Part shown: positions 1 through 8,536 of the stretch, one piece after another
Numbering within the stretch: position 1 is the stretch's first letter
Layout: the number at the start of each line of letters is the position of its first letter
NCBI RefSeq assembly: GCF_019711395.1
Contig: NZ_JAIGNL010000001.1
Span: 1,178,001 to 1,242,000 of the forward strand
Direction of reading: 5' to 3'
DNA: 64,000 bases
Source of the DNA: Qipengyuania xiapuensis
Lineage (GTDB): Bacteria > Pseudomonadota > Alphaproteobacteria > Sphingomonadales > Sphingomonadaceae
Notes under the pieces: generated by a model
The model's database searches: none
Told to the model about the DNA's origin: nothing
Seen by the model: the letters and a program-made list of their open reading frames with translations, nothing else
Position numbers and translations under genes: made by a program

Positions 1-678
1 CTCGTGGTACATGTTGTCGAATTCGGCCTTCTCGAGCATTTCCTTCGCCCACGGCACCTCGATTATGAAGGTTCCGTCATCCTCAAGCATGATGCAGACC
101 GCTTCCATGAAGCTGTGCAGGTCGCCGATGTGGTTGAAGGTATTGGTCGTCGTGATGACCTTTGCCTTCCCCCGCGAATCGCGCACTTCGCGGGCGGATT
201 GCGGGTGGAAATAATCCACGTGGGTTTCGACGCCGCGCTGGGCGGCAATCTCCGCAATGTTCTCGGCCGGGTCGAAGCCGAGTGTCTTGCAGCCCCTCGC
301 GTTACAGGCGGCCAGTAGCAGGCCGTCATTGCTGCCGATGTCGACAACCAGCCCGTCCCCTGCGCGGGCGGCAATGACGTCTGCGAATTCGTCGAAATGG
401 CTGTGCATCGTCGCCGCGCCCGACGGAACGTAGAGGTAGTGCGTGAAGAAACCTTCCGGGATCTGGTCTGCGACCGCGATCAGGCCGCATTCGAGGCACG
501 CCTGCGCATTGAGCGGGAATGCCGGCTGCGGCGCGTCGATGTCCTCGGGCCGGATCAGCATCTGGCCGGGAGAATGCTCGCCATAGCTCAGGAAGAGATA
601 GGGCTGATCCGCGCCGCAGGCACGGCACTTTTCCATCGTCGATTCACGGTGAGCTTCGGTATTGCGGGGATCAAGCAT
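1..678 (-). CDS. SAM-dependent sugar C-methyltransferase, partial (3' end beyond the window)
   Basis: The N-terminal 226 residues are visible. They open with a cysteine-containing zinc-binding segment (MEKCRACG, later CLECG), as in the Methyltransf_13 / class I methyltransferase / Methyltransf_14 proteins that C-methylate NDP-ketosugars (TylC3 type). A SAM-binding glycine motif DIGSNDGLLL follows around residue 93. The ATG at 678 overlaps the stop of the preceding rfbH-like gene by 8 bases, so it is the last visible gene of an rfbF-rfbG-rfbH-methyltransferase operon. An alternative in-frame ATG lies at 636, directly before the zinc motif. By context the substrate should be a CDP-4-keto-6-deoxyhexose or its 3-deoxy derivative, which is inference. 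The sugar-binding C-terminal domain cannot be seen. Confidence 0.85.
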   Translation of the reverse strand, partial: MLDPRNTEAHRESTMEKCRACGADQPYLFLSYGEHSPGQMLIRPEDIDAPQPAFPLNAQACLECGLIAVADQIPEGFFTHYLYVPSGAATMHSHFDEFADVIAARAGDGLVVDIGSNDGLLLAACNARGCKTLGFDPAENIAEIAAQRGVETHVDYFHPQSAREVRDSRGKAKVITTTNTFNHIGDLHSFMEAVCIMLEDDGTFIIEVPWAKEMLEKAEFDNMYHE

Positions 679-1891
679 TGGCGGCCTCGCTGATTGGGTT
701 GGACAGGCGGGACTTTGCGAAACCCTCGAAAGTCTCGTGCATGTAGTCGATCTGCGCTTCGTCGAGACCGTGGTGGCAGGCGAGGAGAATGCCTCCGCGC
801 ATCACGGCATCGGAAACCGGGTAGCCATCCTTGGTCACCCGTGTTTCGACGTTCTGCATTGCCGGCTGGCGCAGGATGTTGCCGGTGAAAACAGGACGCG
901 TCTGTATGTCGCGTTCCTCGAACCAGATCTGCAACTCGCGGCGCTCGAACGGCGCATCGGGGCGGATGGTGAGCGGGAAGGAAAGCCAGCCCGTGCGCGA
1001 ATCCGGCATCTGCTCGGGCAGGATGAACCATTCCTCGTATTGCTTGAAGAATTCCATCTGCCGGGCGAAATTGTGCTCGCGCGCGGAGATGTTGTTCTCG
1101 AGCTTGTCCAGCTGGACGAGACCGAAGGCCGCGCCCATTTCCGAAGGCTCGACGTTGAAGCCGAGCTCGTCGAACAGGAACTTCGCATCGTAGCTGATCC
1201 CGTCGACATCGACGTTGAAACGCTTCTCGATGCTCTCGCTGTCCTGGTAGAGCGAGGAAGTCCGCCCCCAGGAACGCAGCAGCAAGGCCTTGCGGGCGAG
1301 CTCCTCGTCCGAGACGCACAGCATTCCGCCATTGCCCGCCGCATTGATGACGTGCGAACCGTAGAAGCTGGTCGTGCTAATTTCCGAACGCGTACCGGTG
1401 CTTTCACCGCGCAGCGTTGCGCCGAGCGTGTCCGCGCTGTCCTCGATCACCATGAGGCCGTGGTGGTCAGCAATCTCGCGAATGCGGTCCCAGTCTGGCA
1501 GGTTGCCGATCAGCGAGGGGATCATCATCGCCTTGGTCTTCGGCGTGATCATCTCCTCGATCTTCTCGACGTCGATATTGTAGGTTCCCACGGCGGCATC
1601 GATGAATGCGGGCACCAGCCTGCCGCGCACGATCGGCGCCACCGTGGTGGCAAAGGTAAGTGCAGGCGTAATGACCTCGCTGCCCTCTTCGAGGTCGAGC
1701 AGCTCCATCGCCAAGTAGTTGGCCGAGGAACCCGAATTCACCATGATCCCGTGCTTCTTGGCGAAGAGCTTGGAGACGCGCTCCTGCATCTCGCGCACCT
1801 TCGGCCCCATCTGCGTGGAGGTCCGCAGCACTTCGACGACGGCTGCGATTTCCTCTTCGCCGTGGACGGTCTGTCCGTAATTTACGCGCAT
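671..1891 (-). CDS. rfbH: RfbH/ColD-like PLP enzyme, NDP-4-keto-6-deoxyhexose 3-dehydratase family
   Basis: 406 residues of the DegT/DnrJ/EryC1 aminotransferase fold. The PLP aspartate is seen in VIEDSAD (D151). At the place of the catalytic lysine there is a histidine (SFYGSH, H180), the hallmark of sugar 3-dehydratases (E1/RfbH and ColD) as opposed to transaminases. The loop that in E1/RfbH carries the [2Fe-2S] cysteines (here residues about 211 to 224, TSSLYQDSES) has no cysteine. The only cysteines are C192 and one near the C-terminus. So it looks like E1 in sequence but like ColD in lacking the cluster. It overlaps rfbG by 10 bases and the methyltransferase by 8. The gene symbol is by context; the true substrate and chemistry are uncertain. 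Confidence 0.8.
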   Translation of the reverse strand: MRVNYGQTVHGEEEIAAVVEVLRTSTQMGPKVREMQERVSKLFAKKHGIMVNSGSSANYLAMELLDLEEGSEVITPALTFATTVAPIVRGRLVPAFIDAAVGTYNIDVEKIEEMITPKTKAMMIPSLIGNLPDWDRIREIADHHGLMVIEDSADTLGATLRGESTGTRSEISTTSFYGSHVINAAGNGGMLCVSDEELARKALLLRSWGRTSSLYQDSESIEKRFNVDVDGISYDAKFLFDELGFNVEPSEMGAAFGLVQLDKLENNISAREHNFARQMEFFKQYEEWFILPEQMPDSRTGWLSFPLTIRPDAPFERRELQIWFEERDIQTRPVFTGNILRQPAMQNVETRVTKDGYPVSDAVMRGGILLACHHGLDEAQIDYMHETFEGFAKSRLSNPISEAANA

Positions 1892-3024
1892 ACCGGGCGT
1901 TTCCCTTCAAGCTGGTTCGTGGATGTCGGATTGCCGCAGAAGCGGTCGATCTGGGCGAGGGTGAGTTCGCGCATGTCGAGCGATCCCTCGGCTGCGGCGC
2001 GGTACCATTCGGCGGTCATCGTGATCGCCTCGTCCGTGGTCAGGCGCGGGGTCCAGCCGAGGCGCTGCATGGCCTTGCTGCTGTCGAGGGTGAGAAGACG
2101 CGCTTCGTGCGGCTCGTCGGGGCGTTTGCCGAAGGCGATCTGTGCCGCTCCCGGCCCCCAGGCAGCCTGCAGCTTGCGTGCGATCGGCTCGACTTCCTGG
2201 AAGGCGCTAGGCGAGGGTCCGAAGTTCCATGCTTCGGCAAAGTCGGCGCCGTCTTCTTCCATCAGCCGCCGGCCGATCTCGAGATAGCCCGAAAGCGGTT
2301 CGAGCACGTGCTGCCAGGGGCGCACGCTGGCCGGATTGCGGATCGTGACGGCCGTGCCAGCAAGAGTGGCCCGGATGATGTCCGGGATCAGCCGGTCGAC
2401 TGCCCAGTCGCCGCCGCCGATGACGTTGCCGGCACGAACCGTGGCGATGTGCGCCGTGTCGTCCCCGGCGAAATAGGAGCGGCGGAACGAGCTTGCGACG
2501 ATTTCGGTGCAGCCCTTCGAGGCGCTGTAGGGATCGGCGCCGCCGAGCTGGTCGGTCTCGCGGTAGGGCCACTCCCACTCGTGGTTCTCGTAGCACTTGT
2601 CGCTGGTCACCACGACCACGCCCTTGAGCGACGGCATGCGGCGCGCACGGTCGAGAACGACCGCAGTGCCGGTGGCGTTCGTGGCGAAGGTATCGACCGG
2701 GTTCTCGTAGGACGGACGCACCAGCGACTGGGCGGCCATGTGGATCACGAGATCGACATCAAGCTCTGCCGTCGCGCGCTCGAAGTCCTCTGCCGAGCGG
2801 ATGTCCCCGATCCGGTGATCGACCATGGACGACAGGCCGACCATCTCGAACATCGAGGGGCCGGGCGGCGGCTCCAGTGCAACACCCGTGACCTCGGCGC
2901 CGAGGCGGTCGAGCCATAGCGAGAGCCAGCTACCCTTGAAGCCCGTATGCCCGGTCACGAGCACGCGCTTGCCGGAGAAGCAGCCGGCCAATGCCTTCAT
3001 CGGGACGGGGGGATTGTCAGGCAT
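1882..3024 (-). CDS. rfbG: CDP-glucose 4,6-dehydratase
   Basis: 380-residue short-chain dehydrogenase/epimerase. It shows the NAD-binding motif TGHTGFKGSWLS near the N-terminus and the characteristic VTSDKCYEN and YSASKGCTE segments (catalytic Y and K). The C-terminal half binds the nucleotide sugar (RPWQHVLEPLSGYL). It converts CDP-D-glucose to CDP-4-keto-6-deoxyglucose in the cytoplasm. The start at 3024 overlaps the rfbF stop by 8 bases (ATGCCTGA); a later ATG at 3000 is possible. It lies between rfbF and rfbH in one operon, which matches the canonical CDP-deoxysugar order. Length is close to the family norm of about 360. Confidence 0.93.
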   Translation of the reverse strand: MPDNPPVPMKALAGCFSGKRVLVTGHTGFKGSWLSLWLDRLGAEVTGVALEPPPGPSMFEMVGLSSMVDHRIGDIRSAEDFERATAELDVDLVIHMAAQSLVRPSYENPVDTFATNATGTAVVLDRARRMPSLKGVVVVTSDKCYENHEWEWPYRETDQLGGADPYSASKGCTEIVASSFRRSYFAGDDTAHIATVRAGNVIGGGDWAVDRLIPDIIRATLAGTAVTIRNPASVRPWQHVLEPLSGYLEIGRRLMEEDGADFAEAWNFGPSPSAFQEVEPIARKLQAAWGPGAAQIAFGKRPDEPHEARLLTLDSSKAMQRLGWTPRLTTDEAITMTAEWYRAAAEGSLDMRELTLAQIDRFCGNPTSTNQLEGKRPVCA

Positions 3025-3838
3025 TGACCAGCTGCACCGGCGCGTCGGTCGAAAGGACCGGCTTGCCATTCTCGAAGTCCAGCCATGGCGGCACGGGCTG
3101 GGTGCCGAGCTTGTTGAGCGTATCGCGGTCGCGGACGGTATCCATCGGATGCCAGAAGCCCTTGTGCTTGAAGGCCATCAGCTCGCCGTCGCGCGCGATA
3201 TTGGTCAGGGGTGCCTGCTCGAGCGGTTCGTCGTCGCCCAGCATGTAGTCGAGCACCTTCGGCTCGAAGACGAAGAAGCCGCCGTTGATCCAGGTCTCGT
3301 GCTTTCGGACCTTCTCGGTGAATTCGGAGACCTTGTCGCCGTCGAGTTCGAGGTTGCCGAAGCGAGCGGGCGGCTGGACAGCGGTGACCGTCGCGAGCTT
3401 GCCATGCGCCTTGTGGAATTCGACCAGCTTGCCGATGTCGATATTGCCGACACCGTCCGAGTAAGTGACCATGAAGGGCTCGTCGCCGATCCATTCGCGC
3501 AGGCGGCGGAGGCGGCCGCCGGTCATCGTGGACAGGCCGGTGTCGACCACCGAGACCTTCCAGTCGACCTTCGAAGTCGGCTTCAGGTCCATCTCGCCAT
3601 TCCCGATGCCGACGGTGAAGTCGTTGTTCATCAGGTGCAGGTCCTGGAAGAAGCTCTTGATCGAGATCGCCTTGTAGCCGCAGGCGACGATGAAATCGGT
3701 GAAGCCGAAGCGGTCGTAGATATCCATGACGTGAAGCATGATCGGGCGGCCAGCCACTTCGACCATGGGCTTCGGGATGCGGACGGTTTCTTCCGCAAGT
3801 CGGGATCCGAGCCCACCTGCCAGCAGAACGACCTTCAT
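3017..3838 (-). CDS. rfbF: Glucose-1-phosphate cytidylyltransferase
   Basis: 273-residue nucleotidyltransferase. The N-terminus MKVVLLAGGLGSRL contains the nucleotide-binding signature, followed by EETVRIPKPMVEVAGRP. DGVGNIDIGKLVEFH and FFVFEPKVLDYML are typical of RfbF. It makes CDP-glucose from CTP and glucose-1-phosphate, the entry step of the CDP-deoxysugar branch. Start chosen at the ATG after an AGGAAG ribosome-binding site 4 to 5 bases upstream; a longer reading begins 54 bases earlier but lacks family similarity. It is the first gene of the minus-strand rfbFGH-methyltransferase operon, with its promoter in the 155 bases upstream. Confidence 0.95.
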   Translation of the reverse strand: MKVVLLAGGLGSRLAEETVRIPKPMVEVAGRPIMLHVMDIYDRFGFTDFIVACGYKAISIKSFFQDLHLMNNDFTVGIGNGEMDLKPTSKVDWKVSVVDTGLSTMTGGRLRRLREWIGDEPFMVTYSDGVGNIDIGKLVEFHKAHGKLATVTAVQPPARFGNLELDGDKVSEFTEKVRKHETWINGGFFVFEPKVLDYMLGDDEPLEQAPLTNIARDGELMAFKHKGFWHPMDTVRDRDTLNKLGTQPVPPWLDFENGKPVLSTDAPVQLVNA

Positions 3839-3993
3839 CTGAGCTTCCTTTCGCCTCAATCGGGTTGGAGGGCGAAAAAGCGCCCCGTCCACCTGAAGAC
3901 TCTACGGAAAGTGCGGGTTTTGCCGAAATGGGCATCGGGGTTAGGCAGGTTTAGCCAGCGCCCCTCCCAAGGGGCTAGCACCATACGAAATGG

Positions 3994-5574
3994 TCAGCGC
4001 GGAGCGACGTAAAGATCAAAGGAGCGATCTTCGCCGGAAGGGCCTGCCGGACGGTATCCGCGCGAGAGCGCGTAGGCGGCGAGGTCTGCCTCCATCGGCT
4101 CTGCCCGGTTCACTAGGACAGCTGCCGGGGGATCGGCATCGAGAAAGCTGGTGAGCGAGGCCGGCGAAGTGGTTCGGTAGAAAGGGCGATCTTCGGGCGG
4201 AATGTAAGGGGCGACGCGGTAGACGAACTGGCCGGCTGCGAACTCGTGATAGATCGAATAGCCGGCATCGAGTGCCCAGACGGGGGTGAAGGCGGCAACG
4301 CGATCTCCCGGCCGGAGGCCCGCCTCCGAACCGGCACGAGCAATCGCTCGCCCGTCGGCGATCGTGCCCCAGGAAGACGGGCTTGCGAAGGCAGCCAGTC
4401 CGGCACCGAGGCGCGGAACGGCATTGACCAGCGCTAGCGCCGCACCAGCCGCGAGGAGGATGCCCGCGAACTGGCGCGCTCCTCCTGGTAGCTTTCCGGC
4501 AAGCACCGGGATCAACAGGACAAGGAAGGGCAGGGGCGGAACGAAATACTGGGCAAATGACGGCGTCGGTACGAAGGCGACGACGAGACCGCTTATCACG
4601 GCCAGTCCGAGGATCGTGACCTTCCAGTCGAAGAGGGCACGCAAACCGTCGGTCGAAGCGATGAGAGCCATTTGTGTGACCACGAGCATCAGGGCGATGA
4701 GGCTGGTATTGGCGAACCAGATGCTCTGGGCGAGCAGGATCTTCCCTTTGAGCGATACGGTCTTCGGGGCTTCGCTCTCCGCCCAGTAGGCGGTCTGCAG
4801 CTCGGTAAAGTAGCGCAGCGTATGCGCGAAGAATGCATCGGGATCGCCGAGCATGTGCACGAGGGAGGGGAGCCCGCCAAGGAGACCTCCGATCCCTAGC
4901 GGGAGCAGCCCGTATAGCAGTTTCTGGCCCACGGTTGCCCCCTTGGGCGCAATCAGCACGGCGAGTACGAAGAAGGCGGCAAGGAAAGTGTAGTTCGCCT
5001 TGAACCCGATCGCCAGCGAGGCGACGAGGCCTGCACCGAGAAGGTATCCGGCGGAGGGCCGTTCCTCATCGAGGCCTCGAAACAGCAAGAAAACCGCGGG
5101 AAAAACCAGCGCGACCGGGATCAGGTTGTTGGTCGCCAGCATTCCCGGCTCGCCGAGCAGCAATGTACTGCCGACCAGCACCGACGCAGCCGCAAGGAAG
5201 GCGGGGAGGCCGGCAGCTTCCTTGCGCGAAATGCGCCAAAGGAAGAACAGCGCCAGCACCCAGAACACGGCCACAAGGAGCCGCGCCGTGAGGAGATATC
5301 CGGAGGACCCCGTAACGGCGAAGATTCCGCCGAGCAGGTAGGGCAGGTTGGGCAGGTGATTGTACCCCAAGTCACGGTAGAGATCGCCGCTGCCCAGCAT
5401 TTGCGCCACCGAAACGAACATATTCTCGTCGCGATTCAAGGGGTAGGACAGCAATCTTCCGATCAGTCCGAGAACGGCGATGGCAAGCGCGCCAACACCC
5501 AAGGCGCGCCAGAACGGCTGCCCCTGCAAGGCCGCATCCATCGTCGGCGCTGCGTCGTCTCTCGGCGTGTGCAT
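3994..5574 (-). CDS. Membrane-embedded glycosyltransferase, GT39/ArnT-like
   Basis: About 526 residues with a dozen or so hydrophobic segments. An early acidic motif in the first periplasmic loop (NRDENM) is typical of polyprenyl-phosphate-dependent transferases (PMT/ArnT superfamily). The last 130 residues form a soluble periplasmic domain. Such enzymes transfer a sugar from a lipid-phosphate donor on the periplasmic side, here probably decorating the polysaccharide or lipid. Start is uncertain: the ATG at 5574 is used, with a GGAGG far upstream; an ATG at 5601 is also in frame. Transcribed alone, divergent from the GT4 gene at 5773. Acceptor and donor cannot be told from sequence. Confidence 0.75.
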   Translation of the reverse strand: MHTPRDDAAPTMDAALQGQPFWRALGVGALAIAVLGLIGRLLSYPLNRDENMFVSVAQMLGSGDLYRDLGYNHLPNLPYLLGGIFAVTGSSGYLLTARLLVAVFWVLALFFLWRISRKEAAGLPAFLAAASVLVGSTLLLGEPGMLATNNLIPVALVFPAVFLLFRGLDEERPSAGYLLGAGLVASLAIGFKANYTFLAAFFVLAVLIAPKGATVGQKLLYGLLPLGIGGLLGGLPSLVHMLGDPDAFFAHTLRYFTELQTAYWAESEAPKTVSLKGKILLAQSIWFANTSLIALMLVVTQMALIASTDGLRALFDWKVTILGLAVISGLVVAFVPTPSFAQYFVPPLPFLVLLIPVLAGKLPGGARQFAGILLAAGAALALVNAVPRLGAGLAAFASPSSWGTIADGRAIARAGSEAGLRPGDRVAAFTPVWALDAGYSIYHEFAAGQFVYRVAPYIPPEDRPFYRTTSPASLTSFLDADPPAAVLVNRAEPMEADLAAYALSRGYRPAGPSGEDRSFDLYVAPR

Positions 5575-5772
5575 TGAGGCAGACTGACCGCCTCCGCCCA
5601 TCCAAGCGACTGGAATGACGATATACCCCTTTCGGGCGGCGAAACTTCACGATCGCTAGCGAGGCTGGGCGTGTCCGCTGGCAATAGGGGTTAGACCGGA
5701 TGCACCGCTCGTTTGAGTGCACCCCTGTGCTAATTTCAGATTCCCGGATTCAGGAGATCGAAGACCAGTTTC

Positions 5773-6900
5773 GTGGCCCGTCATGTCGCCATACTCATTA
5801 CCGCTCTGGGAGCGGGTGGAGCAGAGCGGGTGATCGCCCAGCTGTGTGCGCATTGGGCCTCTTCGGGGCGCGAGGTCACGGTCATCGCCTTCGATGCGCC
5901 CGATGACCCGGTCTACCACCCGCTTCCTGAGGGTATCGATCTCGTCCGGCTGGATTGCCCGGGAGGCGGTGTGCGTTCGGTCCTCCGCAAGGCCTGGCGC
6001 CTGCGCAAGGTTCTGCAGGAGCTGCAGCCCGATGTGCTCCTGTCCTTCCTGACCAAGAACAACCTCGTTGCCGCCCTGGCGGGGCTGGGGATGGATCACG
6101 CCTGGGCTGCGTGCGAGCGGAACAATCCGGAACGGCAGAAGACCCATCCGCTGTGGAACCGGCTGCTGCGCCATGCCTACAAACGCAGTGATGCCATCGT
6201 TTGTCAGACCCATGCCGTAAAACGCTGTTTCCCCGTCACTTTGCGTGACCGGATGGTGGTGATCCACAATCCGGTGGCCGCGCCCGGATTTGCGCCCGAA
6301 ACTGGCTCCAAGCGGATAACGGCGGTCGGTCGTCTCGACCGGCAGAAGGGTTTCGATGTGCTCGTTTCGGCCTTCGCGCTCGTCGCGGCGAGGCATGATG
6401 ACTGGCAGCTCGACATCTGGGGCGACGGCGCTGAGCGGGACGCGCTCGAGGCGCTGATCGAACGCAAGGGACTTACGGGAAGGGCAACGCTGCGAGGCAC
6501 GAGCGAGGAGCCCGGAAGCTGGATCACCTCGACCGGCATCTTCGTGCTCTCTTCACGTTACGAAGGCTTTCCGAATGTCCTCGGCGAGGCGATGGCGGCG
6601 GGACTGCCGATAATTTCGACGTCCTGCGACTTCGGTCCAGAAGAGATGCTGCATAACGACGTGAACGGCCTCCTCGTGCCCCCCGAGCAGGTCGGACAGC
6701 TTGCAGGCGCCATGGAACGCCTCATCACGCACGAGGATCTGCGCACCCGTCTTGGCGAGGCTGTGCGCAAGCAGGCCCGCTCTTATGCGCCTTCGGCAAT
6801 TCTGCCCCTGTGGGACGGCCTGGTCGACCGGCTCGCAAGCAGCCACGAGAGTGCCGGCATTCCGGCAATCGGCGCGGAGGGGGCTCTGGCAAAGGGATGA
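5773..6900 (+). CDS. Glycosyltransferase, GT4 family
   Basis: 375 residues with the GT-B architecture. The N-terminal domain opens with ITALGAGGAERV, the glycine-rich acceptor-side motif of GT4 proteins. The C-terminal domain has VGRLDRQKGFDVLV and the E-x7-E region in SSRYEGFPNVLGEAMAAGLP. It most resembles retaining transferases that use UDP-activated hexosamines. GTG start. It begins a plus-strand operon: its stop overlaps the ATP-grasp gene by ATGA. Cytoplasmic, acting on the lipid-linked repeat unit. Sugar specificity unknown. Confidence 0.88.
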   Translation: MARHVAILITALGAGGAERVIAQLCAHWASSGREVTVIAFDAPDDPVYHPLPEGIDLVRLDCPGGGVRSVLRKAWRLRKVLQELQPDVLLSFLTKNNLVAALAGLGMDHAWAACERNNPERQKTHPLWNRLLRHAYKRSDAIVCQTHAVKRCFPVTLRDRMVVIHNPVAAPGFAPETGSKRITAVGRLDRQKGFDVLVSAFALVAARHDDWQLDIWGDGAERDALEALIERKGLTGRATLRGTSEEPGSWITSTGIFVLSSRYEGFPNVLGEAMAAGLPIISTSCDFGPEEMLHNDVNGLLVPPEQVGQLAGAMERLITHEDLRTRLGEAVRKQARSYAPSAILPLWDGLVDRLASSHESAGIPAIGAEGALAKG

Positions 6901-7865
6901 GCAAACACGCATTCCCGATTCTCTTCACTTCTGCCGGGCGGCGCGTCGAGCTGACCCGCTGTTTCCGCGATGCTGCCGAGCGGCTCGGTCTCGCGCTGGA
7001 GGTTCATGCCTGTGATCTCGATCCCGAACTCAGCGCCGCTTGCAGGGACGCCGACCGGCGATTTGCCGTCCCGCGCTGCACCGACGAGAGCTATATCCCT
7101 ACCTTGCTCGACTACTGCCGCGAGAACGGGATCAAGCTGCTTGTCCCGACGATCGATCCCGAACTGACACCGCTTGCAGAAGCGCGTGAGCGTTTCGCCG
7201 AGATAGGAACCTTCGTCCATGTGAGCTCCGCCCCGACGATCGGGATCGTGCGCGACAAGGCACTGACCGCTTCGACGCTGGGAGATGCCGGCGTGCCGGT
7301 ACCCCGCACGATCGAACTCTCTACGGGGGAAGCGCTGCCCTCTGATTGGAACTGGCCGTCCTTCATCAAGCCCTCGGGCGGAAGCGCCAGCCGCGGCATC
7401 GGCGTGGTCGAAACCTCCGCGGATATTCGCGATAGCTATGACGAGCCGATGATCCTCCAGGAGCTGCTCTCCGGCGACGAATACACAGTCAACATCTATG
7501 TCGATGCCGAGGGAAGGCTGCAGTCGGTGATCCCCCATGTCCGGCTGTCCGTGCGGGCAGGTGAGGTCGAAAAGGGGCGCACTGTCAGGAGGGCCGACAT
7601 TCACGCCATCGCGCAGGCGATCGTCGATGCGCTACCCGGCCTGCGCGGAATTGCCTGCTTCCAGCTGATCGGCGACGCAGCGCGCGGGCTGCGGGTGTTC
7701 GAGATCAACGCGCGCTTCGGGGGCGGCTATCCGCTTGCCGATCACGCGGGGGGAAGGTTTGCCGAGAGCATCCTCGCGCTCGCCAGCGGCAATGCCGAAT
7801 GCGCATCGGACGACTGGCGCGAGGGCGCGACCATGCTGCGCTACGATGCGGCGATCTTCGTGTGA
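6897..7865 (+). CDS. ATP-grasp ligase, carbamoyl-phosphate-synthase-like
   Basis: 322 residues. The N-terminal pre-ATP-grasp fold (FTSAGRRVELTRCF) is followed by ATP-grasp motifs: FIKPSGGSASRGIGVV (ATP lysine and glycine loop), ILQELLSGDEYTV, and the metal-binding FEINARFGGGYPL. ATP-grasp enzymes join a carboxylate to an amine via an acyl-phosphate. The start at 6897 overlaps the GT4 stop (ATGA), and its own stop overlaps a HAD phosphatase (GTGA), so the pair is translationally coupled. Position suggests it modifies a sugar or attaches an amino acid to the polysaccharide precursor. That is inference and no substrate is known. Confidence 0.85.
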   Translation: MSKHAFPILFTSAGRRVELTRCFRDAAERLGLALEVHACDLDPELSAACRDADRRFAVPRCTDESYIPTLLDYCRENGIKLLVPTIDPELTPLAEARERFAEIGTFVHVSSAPTIGIVRDKALTASTLGDAGVPVPRTIELSTGEALPSDWNWPSFIKPSGGSASRGIGVVETSADIRDSYDEPMILQELLSGDEYTVNIYVDAEGRLQSVIPHVRLSVRAGEVEKGRTVRRADIHAIAQAIVDALPGLRGIACFQLIGDAARGLRVFEINARFGGGYPLADHAGGRFAESILALASGNAECASDDWREGATMLRYDAAIFV

Positions 7866-8533
7866 TCGAGCTCACCGCCAAGACCATCGTCCTCGATCTC
7901 GACGACACGCTCTATCTCGAGCGCGATTTCGCGCGCAGCGGATATGCGGCAGTGGGCCGTTCGCTTTCCCGGCTCGTCGATCCGGAGCAGTTCGCAACCG
8001 TTTGCTTCGAACTGCTCGCCATCGGGCACAGGGGCGACATCTTCGACCGCGCGCTCGATTACTTCGGGATCGAGGGCGATGAGCGGGACATTCCCGCGAT
8101 GGTTCGCACTTATCGCGGGCACGAGCCGGACATTGCCCTCTGCGACGACGTGCCCGCTTTCCTCGAGCGATTCTCCGCAAAACGCACCGCGCTGATCAGC
8201 GACGGGCCCGAGGCCATGCAGGCGGCGAAGGTTCGCGCGCTCGGTCTCGACAGCCGGATCGACCACATTATCCTGACAGGCCAGTGGGAGGGGGACTTCG
8301 GGAAACCGCATCCGCGAGCCTTCCGCGAAGTCGCCGAACGCAGCGGTCACGCGCCGGAAGAGCTCGTCTACATTGCGGACAATGCCTCGAAGGACTTTCT
8401 TGCGCCGAATGAAATGGGCTGGCTCACGATCCAGGTCGTGCGGCCGGGACGTGTCCACAACAGTTCCCCGCCGACGCCGGATCACGCGGCGCGGCTCTCG
8501 CTCACCTCGCTGAAGGAGCTGAAACCTGCCTGA
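7862..8533 (+). CDS. HAD-superfamily hydrolase
   Basis: 223 residues. HAD motif I is DLDDTLYLERD near residue 12, motif II is ALISDG, motif III lies in DFGKPHPRAF and motif IV in YIADNASKDF. The alpha-helical cap between motifs I and II places it in subfamily I. Likely a small-molecule phosphatase. GTG start overlapping the ATP-grasp stop by four bases and sharing its operon. It ends three bases before the convergent stop of the phosphoglycosyl transferase. The substrate is probably an intermediate of whatever the ATP-grasp enzyme makes (inference). Confidence 0.87.
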   Translation: MIELTAKTIVLDLDDTLYLERDFARSGYAAVGRSLSRLVDPEQFATVCFELLAIGHRGDIFDRALDYFGIEGDERDIPAMVRTYRGHEPDIALCDDVPAFLERFSAKRTALISDGPEAMQAAKVRALGLDSRIDHIILTGQWEGDFGKPHPRAFREVAERSGHAPEELVYIADNASKDFLAPNEMGWLTIQVVRPGRVHNSSPPTPDHAARLSLTSLKELKPA

Positions 8534-8536
8534 TGC

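Noticed and set aside
662..2287. 541-codon open frame on the plus strand
   Set aside because: It lies opposite the rfbH-like and rfbG genes, has no family-like motifs, and arises from GC-rich codon bias in the antisense frame.
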